From positions 1-11,710 of the forward strand of contig JAKPQU010000250.1 in the NCBI GenBank assembly GCA_029555925.1: a stretch of 11,710 nucleotides of DNA. Direction: 5' to 3'. Positions 6,132-11,710 of this stretch are shown here, piece by piece. A program made the position numbers and the translations under genes. Origin of the DNA: Bacillota bacterium (GTDB lineage: Bacteria; Eremiobacterota; SpSt-956; JAKJGF01). The notes under the pieces were generated by a model. That model was given only the letters and a program-made list of their open reading frames with translations, was not told the DNA's origin and did not search any database. The stretch's first letter is position 1. Each line of letters starts with the position of its first letter.

Positions 6132-9100
6132 ATGGCAAAAATAGATTCTCATAATATTACCCCTACTTCTTATACACCACAGAGCAGGCAGCAAATTCTT
6201 CAGGAGACACAGGCACAGGAGAAGAAAGAATTAGATCAGAAAGGGAAAGAAATTAATGAAAAAATAGAGAAAGAAGAAATAGAACAGGGAAAAGATACAA
6301 ACCTTTATAGCCAGGCTAAAGAAAAAGATGGTTATCAGAAACCGGTTCAATCCTCAGAAGTCTCCACAAAAGACATCGCCAATTTCAAAACATCTTCCAG
6401 GCAGGCAAAAATAGAAGACAGAACTGATAACAGTGCCGGGGACTCTGCAGCACAAAAATTAAAGGAAAAAGAAGCGAACAGATCACGTATAAAAACACTG
6501 AAAAGCGTATCAAAGCGTATTACAGGTACTTCTAAAAAAGAAACAGGGAACGGTACAAAAAAATCTAAAACCCGTACCCATGGGAAAGAGAAAAAGAATA
6601 CGGCAAAAGAACAAAAAATCCATAGTACAAACACTCATAGTATAGATAATAAAAATAAATCTGCCTACAAAAATCTGCTACCATTAGAAGAAAAGAAAAT
6701 ACCTTCACATGCCGCAAAGGGAAAAAGCGATAAAACAAATCAGTTTCGTGAGAAAATCACAAAAGGCCATCCCACTCCTCTTAATACAGCCATGGAAGAA
6801 AAGATAAACCTCAGAGAATCTATAAAAAAAATAAAAGAACAACAGGAAGAAGAAAAACAACCAGGGGAAGAGCGAATATTCATTAAAAAAACCCCGGATA
6901 AATTTAAAAACAACAAGCTTATACCACTCAGTGAAATACGTAAGCGGTATGAAAAAAAATATAATGAGATAAACAGGAGCGGGTTTGAACAAGAAACAGC
7001 AGGAAAAGAAAAAAATGTCCGGGAAACAAAAAGAGATGATAGTTCCCCCCAGACTCCCGAAGGAATAAGCACGATTAAAGGAAAAGATAATAGGATCCCT
7101 CAGGAGAAATCAGTGAGGAGTCCTGGTGAAGAAAAAAAGAATTTAAGACAAGATAAAGATATTGGGGGAGAAAAATCAAGATTTTCAGATGACTTAACAG
7201 TACAGAAAAATTTAATAAACGGACGTGATAATCTCAGTAAAGATATGGAGCGCCTTAAAGCTCTGGAAAACAAAGAAGGAATAAGCGAGGAGAAAAAAAG
7301 AGAAATTAGAGAAAAACGTAAAGAAATTGAAAATATACTTAAGGACAGACCAGAACCCGAGGAAGAAATAGCAGGTAAAGGGAACAAGAAAAATTCACCA
7401 GAGGAAATACGAAAACCATTGGAACCCGGGCAATATGGCAACACTGTATCCATGACAAAACCGGGAATAAACAAAAGTAAAATTCCTAAACTTATATCAC
7501 TGGAAAAACTCCGCGGGAATTACAACAGAAAATACAATGGATTTAAAACACAGGAACTGACGGAGAAGCAATATACGGAATATGTGAGAAAAGATAATAA
7601 AGACCCATTATCTAAAAACAGAGAGCTCGAAAATAATAGAATATATCAGGTTTCCGATATAAATAAAGAATCCGTAGAACTGGCGGGACAGAAAGAAACA
7701 ATAAAGGAAAGAGAGACTGAAAAGATTATTTCCGAAAAAGATAAAGAGATAGTATTTACATTACAGGATAAAACACAGTTGCGGGAAAGAAAAATAGATG
7801 GTGAGGACAAATCTGATCCGGCCAGGGTAAAAGATAAAAATTTTCCGGCGAAATTACAGGAAAAATATACTCCTTCCGAAGGGAAAATCGATTCTGATGA
7901 AAAACGCAAGACAATTCAGGAGAAATTTAAAAATATCCTGTCTGACCTTCGGGGAACTGAGGATAAACACCCGGTACCGGAAAGAAAAATCAATTCTGAT
8001 GAAAAACGTGAAACATTTCAGGAACAATTAAGGAATATTTCATCTGAAACAGGTAAAACAAAGGATAAAAATCCGGTGCAGGAAAGAAAAATCGATTCTG
8101 ATGAAAAACGCAAGACAATTCAGGAGAAATTAAAAAATATCCTGTCTGACCTGCGGGGAACTGAGGATAAAAATTCTGTTTCGGAAAGAGAAATGGCTTC
8201 CGAGGATAAATCAGAAGTGAGCAGGGAGAGAGATGATAAAAAGTCTGTTTCGGAAAGAGAAATAGCTTCCGAGGATGCATCAGATATGAGCAGGGATAAA
8301 GATGATACAAAGTCTGTTTCGGAAAGAGAAATGGCTTCCGAGGATAAATCAGATGTGAGCATGGAGAGAGACAAAAACTTCATGGCGGAATCACTGAAAA
8401 CACAGGAAAATCAACCATCTACGGAATCTATTTCACAGGAAAAACTGACGGCAGAACAAAAAGAACATATAGAGAATTATAATGATAGCCTCAAAGACAC
8501 AATAAATACCAGGGAAGAAATTGAAACAGCAAAGGGAGATCTGCAAAAAATTCAGGACATTAAAGATCTGGAAGGCAAAGGTAAGACAGAAGAAGCGAAT
8601 AAATTGAGAGCAGAACTTGGCCTGAAGGAAGGAGATAATCTCGATCAGAAATCAGAAGAATTAAAGAATACAATAAAAGATAAAGAGGAGCAATACAAGA
8701 AAGATATCGAAAAAACTGATGAGCTATATCAAAAAGCCGTAGAAAATCTTCCGGAAAATGCTAAAAATGCTATAGAGGCTTCAGATGTGGCTCTGGGCCA
8801 GAAAAGGACTGAACTACAGGAGGAATTACAGCCAAAGAAAGAGGAGGTAGCGAGTAATAAAGAAGAGATAACCGGTCTTGAAGGAGAGATTAACAACCTT
8901 AAAATATCAAAAGATAGTGCGCCACGGGAAGATAAAGCCAGAATAGAAACAGAGATTAAAGAAAAAGAGGCAGAACTTGAGAAACTTAAAAATGAACAGA
9001 AGGTACTGGAACAGGAAATAGCAGATAAAGAAAAAGAATATATAGGGCTGAGGCAGGAGAATGAACAGATTAAAGAACAGCTTGGCCTGGGTACAATTCA

Positions 9101-11710
9101 ATTACCGGAAGGTTTCAGCAATGAAGAAAAACAGAAATATAAAATGGCACAGGATATGTATGCAGGTGATCTTTATGGAGATGGAAGCACTAAAGATAAG
9201 ATTGATATGATAGAAGCTACAAAGGGAATTGCGAAAAACATAAAAACAGAAGACCTGCAAAAATTAGGGGACGAAGGTAAGAATATACAGTCATCAGACA
9301 CAAATACTGCTGTAACACAGGTAGTAACAGATATAGTCACCAATATTTCCGACGTAAATAAAGCCTATAACGATAGTTTTAATAAAGCTTCAGCAGAATT
9401 AAATAATATCAGTGATGCTGCAGCTAAAATTGATTTGCTTAAATCTGGAAAAATCGATGACTATAATATGCTGACAGGGGAACATGTTACAAAAGAAGAT
9501 GCCGGTAAAAAAATAGAAGAACTGGAAGCACGAAAAGGAAAATCTCAGGAAGAATATGATAAGCTGCTGAAAGAGACCACAGATCTGCGTAATAAAATGA
9601 TAAATCTCCTGCCGGAAGAACAGAGAAAAGATTTTCTTTCAATGGAAGATAGTCTCAAAAACGCAGGTAACCAGCTGGCAGAATCATATAGGCAGAAAGA
9701 AATAGAGAACAGTGACTATACAGCCTATATGGCCCAGGCAAAGGCAGACAGACAGGAACTCAAGGATCAGCTCAGTTCAATGGATCCGGCTTCTAAAGAA
9801 TACAGCCAGTGTCAGGAGCAACTGGATGTGCTGGAGCAGAATATAGACAGAAGACAGGAAGAACATAATACATTTGAACAAAACTTATCAACTCAGGAAC
9901 AGGAATATATAAAGGATAGACAGGAAAGGGATCAGAAAGCGAACGAGTTAGGTATAGGGCTGAAAAACGATCCTCCGTCAGATATATCTTCCACAGATAA
10001 AACAAAATACGAAGCAATTGACGGTATGCTTGTAGGGAGAATACCGCCGGGTGACAACCCCGTAGAAGATGCACTTATCAATAATAATCTCAAGAGAGAA
10101 CTATCTCTTAAATCAAAATATTCGGTAGCCGAACTAAAAGATGCAAGGGACATAGGCACAACAATAACCGCAGGGAACATGGAAGATCTGGGAGGCACAG
10201 AAACAGGAGCTATGGGTTATTCTCAGGGAACCAGAATTTTTCTTTCCGATAAGCCCATGGCAGGAGTTCTGGATCACGAAATGGGCCATATAATGCAAAA
10301 CAATAATATTATAGAGCAGGGAGAACGCATATCAGACTTATACAATGACAAATGTGCCACAGATCCTGCATTTAAAGAGAAATACACAAACGAACGAGAA
10401 TTTTTTGCAGATTCCTTAAAAACATATAAAGATGCAAAAACACATGGTGAAGAAGCTATTAGCAAATTTAAAGAGGAAAATCCTGAGTTATATGATTATT
10501 TCAAAGACATGGATAGCAAAAATAAGTTAAGCGATACTCTGGATTCAATCTTTGGAACTGAGAGGCAGAATAGAACAAAAGCAGAACCTGTTACGGGAGA
10601 GCAACTGAGAGAGCAATGGGACAAGAAACCGGATGAAGATATTGCAACAAGTGTAGGTACCGCAAAGGATTATTTTACAGCCTATGTGCCCTCCGGACAG
10701 CCATCGACTGCACCAGGCAGATGGGGCAACAAACCGGGTAATTCTTCCGGACAGGTAACTCAGGCCATACCTTCTTCAATACAGGATAACAGTCTGCCGC
10801 AGAATCAAATTCCTGATAGTGTAAATAAAAACACTCAATCTACATCACAGAACCAGTATTCAGTACCGGCTCAGAATCAATATTCCGGCTCAAAACCAGA
10901 AGCTGACACGGGGCAGAACAGACATCATACCGGCCAGGGAGGAGGGAATGATTATTCTATATCAGGAAGCGGCGGAGCCAGTATTTACAGAGCACCAGAA
11001 AAGGAAACGGAAGAAACAAAAGAAGAAAAAAATAAAGAGAGCCAGGAAGCTGACGGTTTAAGTAAAGAAGAAAAAGCACTGGGTATGACAAAGGAAGAAA
11101 AAGCTGCGGGCATGACTAAAGAAGAAAAGGCTGCAGGTATGACTAAAGAAGAAAAAGAAGCCGGTATGACTAAAGAAGAAAAAACTGCCGGCATGACCAG
11201 AGAAGAAAAAGAAGCCGGTATGACTAAAGAAGAAAAAACTGCCGGGATAACAAAAGAAGAACATATTAAATTAACAAAAGAAGATATGAAGGCAGAGAAG
11301 TCAAATTTAGAAAGCAGGAATAAAGAATCTACCGGAGGACAGGAACAAAAAAATTTAACAACCGATCAGTCAGTAAACAAAACCAATCAAGATAGTACAA
11401 AGCATCAAAATCAGGCAGAAGAAAAACAGGGACAGACAGAGCAAAAGTGGCAGCCGGGACACAAAATAGAATCCCCTCAGACAAAAACTGATCAGGTAAA
11501 ACCGGAACAACAAAAAATTCAGCACGAACAGATCAAAACAGGGCAGGATATAAAACCGGAACAGCAAAAAATTCAGCACGAACAGGTCAAAACAGGGCAG
11601 GATATAAAACCGGAACAGCAAAAAATTCAGCACGAACAGGTCAAAACAGGGCAGGATATAAAACCGGAACAGCAAAAAATTCAGCACGAACAGGTCAAAA
11701 CAGGTCAGGA
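6132..11710 (+). CDS. Giant coiled-coil/repeat protein with lethal-factor-like metallopeptidase domain, 3'-truncated
   Basis: An uninterrupted frame of 1859 codons runs off the window end. The ATG at 6132 follows GAGGGTGG 5 nt upstream. A TATAAT at 5992-5997 is a possible -10 box, but no good -35 was found. Order of parts: a Lys/Glu-rich low-complexity N-terminus with no signal peptide; a 17-residue motif twice (residues 262-278 and 453-469); 34-residue and then 23-residue repeats (584-753); coiled coil at about 770-995 and 1080-1275; a globular domain at about 1290-1480; a Gln/Ser/Pro/Gly linker; 9-residue repeats (1643-1714); 18-residue repeats (1788 onward). The globular domain contains HEMGH (His1382, Glu1383, His1386) and, 37 residues later, TNEREFFAD with Glu1423. 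The same order in anthrax lethal factor is HEFGH and TNEAEFFAE, whose Glu735 is the third zinc ligand. This predicts an active gluzincin-type zinc protease of the ATLF/M34 kind. The substrate and cell location are unknown; an effector, toxin or structural role is possible. The gene is divergent from lanM. The coding strand is strikingly purine-rich. Confidence 0.88.
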   Translation, partial: MAKIDSHNITPTSYTPQSRQQILQETQAQEKKELDQKGKEINEKIEKEEIEQGKDTNLYSQAKEKDGYQKPVQSSEVSTKDIANFKTSSRQAKIEDRTDNSAGDSAAQKLKEKEANRSRIKTLKSVSKRITGTSKKETGNGTKKSKTRTHGKEKKNTAKEQKIHSTNTHSIDNKNKSAYKNLLPLEEKKIPSHAAKGKSDKTNQFREKITKGHPTPLNTAMEEKINLRESIKKIKEQQEEEKQPGEERIFIKKTPDKFKNNKLIPLSEIRKRYEKKYNEINRSGFEQETAGKEKNVRETKRDDSSPQTPEGISTIKGKDNRIPQEKSVRSPGEEKKNLRQDKDIGGEKSRFSDDLTVQKNLINGRDNLSKDMERLKALENKEGISEEKKREIREKRKEIENILKDRPEPEEEIAGKGNKKNSPEEIRKPLEPGQYGNTVSMTKPGINKSKIPKLISLEKLRGNYNRKYNGFKTQELTEKQYTEYVRKDNKDPLSKNRELENNRIYQVSDINKESVELAGQKETIKERETEKIISEKDKEIVFTLQDKTQLRERKIDGEDKSDPARVKDKNFPAKLQEKYTPSEGKIDSDEKRKTIQEKFKNILSDLRGTEDKHPVPERKINSDEKRETFQEQLRNISSETGKTKDKNPVQERKIDSDEKRKTIQEKLKNILSDLRGTEDKNSVSEREMASEDKSEVSRERDDKKSVSEREIASEDASDMSRDKDDTKSVSEREMASEDKSDVSMERDKNFMAESLKTQENQPSTESISQEKLTAEQKEHIENYNDSLKDTINTREEIETAKGDLQKIQDIKDLEGKGKTEEANKLRAELGLKEGDNLDQKSEELKNTIKDKEEQYKKDIEKTDELYQKAVENLPENAKNAIEASDVALGQKRTELQEELQPKKEEVASNKEEITGLEGEINNLKISKDSAPREDKARIETEIKEKEAELEKLKNEQKVLEQEIADKEKEYIGLRQENEQIKEQLGLGTIQLPEGFSNEEKQKYKMAQDMYAGDLYGDGSTKDKIDMIEATKGIAKNIKTEDLQKLGDEGKNIQSSDTNTAVTQVVTDIVTNISDVNKAYNDSFNKASAELNNISDAAAKIDLLKSGKIDDYNMLTGEHVTKEDAGKKIEELEARKGKSQEEYDKLLKETTDLRNKMINLLPEEQRKDFLSMEDSLKNAGNQLAESYRQKEIENSDYTAYMAQAKADRQELKDQLSSMDPASKEYSQCQEQLDVLEQNIDRRQEEHNTFEQNLSTQEQEYIKDRQERDQKANELGIGLKNDPPSDISSTDKTKYEAIDGMLVGRIPPGDNPVEDALINNNLKRELSLKSKYSVAELKDARDIGTTITAGNMEDLGGTETGAMGYSQGTRIFLSDKPMAGVLDHEMGHIMQNNNIIEQGERISDLYNDKCATDPAFKEKYTNEREFFADSLKTYKDAKTHGEEAISKFKEENPELYDYFKDMDSKNKLSDTLDSIFGTERQNRTKAEPVTGEQLREQWDKKPDEDIATSVGTAKDYFTAYVPSGQPSTAPGRWGNKPGNSSGQVTQAIPSSIQDNSLPQNQIPDSVNKNTQSTSQNQYSVPAQNQYSGSKPEADTGQNRHHTGQGGGNDYSISGSGGASIYRAPEKETEETKEEKNKESQEADGLSKEEKALGMTKEEKAAGMTKEEKAAGMTKEEKEAGMTKEEKTAGMTREEKEAGMTKEEKTAGITKEEHIKLTKEDMKAEKSNLESRNKESTGGQEQKNLTTDQSVNKTNQDSTKHQNQAEEKQGQTEQKWQPGHKIESPQTKTDQVKPEQQKIQHEQIKTGQDIKPEQQKIQHEQVKTGQDIKPEQQKIQHEQVKTGQDIKPEQQKIQHEQVKTGQ
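7881..8390 (+). repeat. In-frame tandem repeats: three of 102 bp, then three of about 69 bp
   Basis: Three 34-residue units begin at 7881, 7983 and 8085, each with a KI(D/N)SDEKR core. The first and third are more alike than either is to the second. They are followed at once by units starting at 8187, 8256 and 8325 with RE(M/I)ASED; the first two are 23 residues and the last is 22. All keep the reading frame, and the repeats are highly charged. They lie just before the coiled-coil region of the giant protein and look like expanded, probably length-variable, linker or stalk sequence. Confidence 0.85.
11058..11273 (+). repeat. In-frame 27-bp tandem repeat, eight units (MTKEEKxAG)
   Basis: Eight 9-residue units follow one another: LSKEEKALG, six of the form MT(K/R)EEKxAG, and a decayed ITKEEHIKL. 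Units begin at 11058, 11085, 11112, 11139, 11166, 11193, 11220 and 11247. Position 7 of the unit varies among Ala, Glu and Thr. The charged repeat lies after the metallopeptidase-like domain and its Gln/Ser/Pro linker. Each central unit carries an in-frame ATG, but none has a convincing ribosome site. Confidence 0.9.
11493..11710 (+). repeat. In-frame 54-bp tandem repeat, at least four units, cut by window end
   Basis: Units of 18 residues (DIKPEQQKIQHEQVKTGQ) start at 11547, 11601 and 11655, and a fifth begins at 11709. A slightly diverged unit, with Gln-Val for Asp-Ile at its start and Ile for Val later, occupies 11493-11546. The three later copies are almost identical at the DNA level, including synonymous positions, which points to recent expansion. 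The total length of the array is unknown because the window ends inside it. Confidence 0.9.

Noticed and set aside
6347..9101. Several minus-strand open frames, 64-124 codons long and rich in Phe, Leu and Ser, opposite the giant gene
   Set aside because: They are antisense shadows of a Lys/Glu-codon-rich plus-strand gene (GAA/AAA read as TTC/TTT). They overlap one another, lack ribosome sites, and mirror the repeats of the real protein.
9793..11687. Minus-strand frames opposite the metallopeptidase-like domain and the 27-bp and 54-bp repeats
   Set aside because: Their internal repetition is just the reverse complement of the plus-strand tandem repeats, and none has start signals.
11058..11710. 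CRISPR array
   Set aside because: The repeats are contiguous without spacers, keep a reading frame, and have periods of 27 and 54 bp that translate into protein repeats.

Overview
The window is A+T-rich bacterial DNA with Shine-Dalgarno ribosome sites and sigma70-like promoters. It carries four protein genes, two of them cut by the window edges. No rRNA, tRNA, CRISPR array or intact transposase gene is visible. The organism cannot be assigned from this sequence alone. A ProcM-type lanthipeptide synthetase with an NHLP-leader precursor, very large repeat-rich proteins and ornate intergenic repeats suggest an uncultured environmental bacterium with a sizeable genome; that is inference.

Layout, left to right. 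(1) 1-1371 (+): the 3' part of a protein built on a strict 22-residue YxDG repeat. (2) 1372-1474: a convergent gap with a perfect 11-bp hairpin and a weak terminator. (3) 1475-1804 (-): a lanthipeptide precursor with an NHLP-type leader and a 23-residue core holding three Cys and four Thr. (4) 1805-2337: the precursor promoter, a heptamer-phased repeat, and a 150-bp MITE-like element with terminal inverted repeats and an AGTA target duplication. (5) 2338-5580 (-): a class II lanthipeptide synthetase (LanM) whose cyclase domain has the three-cysteine 'CCG' zinc site. (6) 5581-6131: a divergent gap with the lanM promoter, a second heptamer-phased hairpin, and a 177-bp inverted-repeat element enclosing a further heptamer-repeat copy. 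(7) 6132 to the window end (+): an open frame of at least 1859 codons, 3'-truncated, encoding a giant coiled-coil and repeat protein with an embedded HExxH zinc metallopeptidase domain resembling the catalytic domain of anthrax lethal factor.

How the genes work together. LanM would dehydrate threonines in the precursor core and join them to its cysteines, giving up to three methyllanthionine rings, after which the leader is removed at the AAAG/A junction. No exporter or leader peptidase is encoded here. The precursor has its own promoter and lies 533 bp beyond the lanM stop codon, so the two genes are probably transcribed separately. The giant metallopeptidase-like gene is divergent from lanM, and nothing in the sequence ties it to lanthipeptide maturation; its architecture is more like a large effector or toxin. 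Each of the three intergenic gaps carries at least one member of a 7-nt-phased repeat family, the most unusual non-coding feature of the window.
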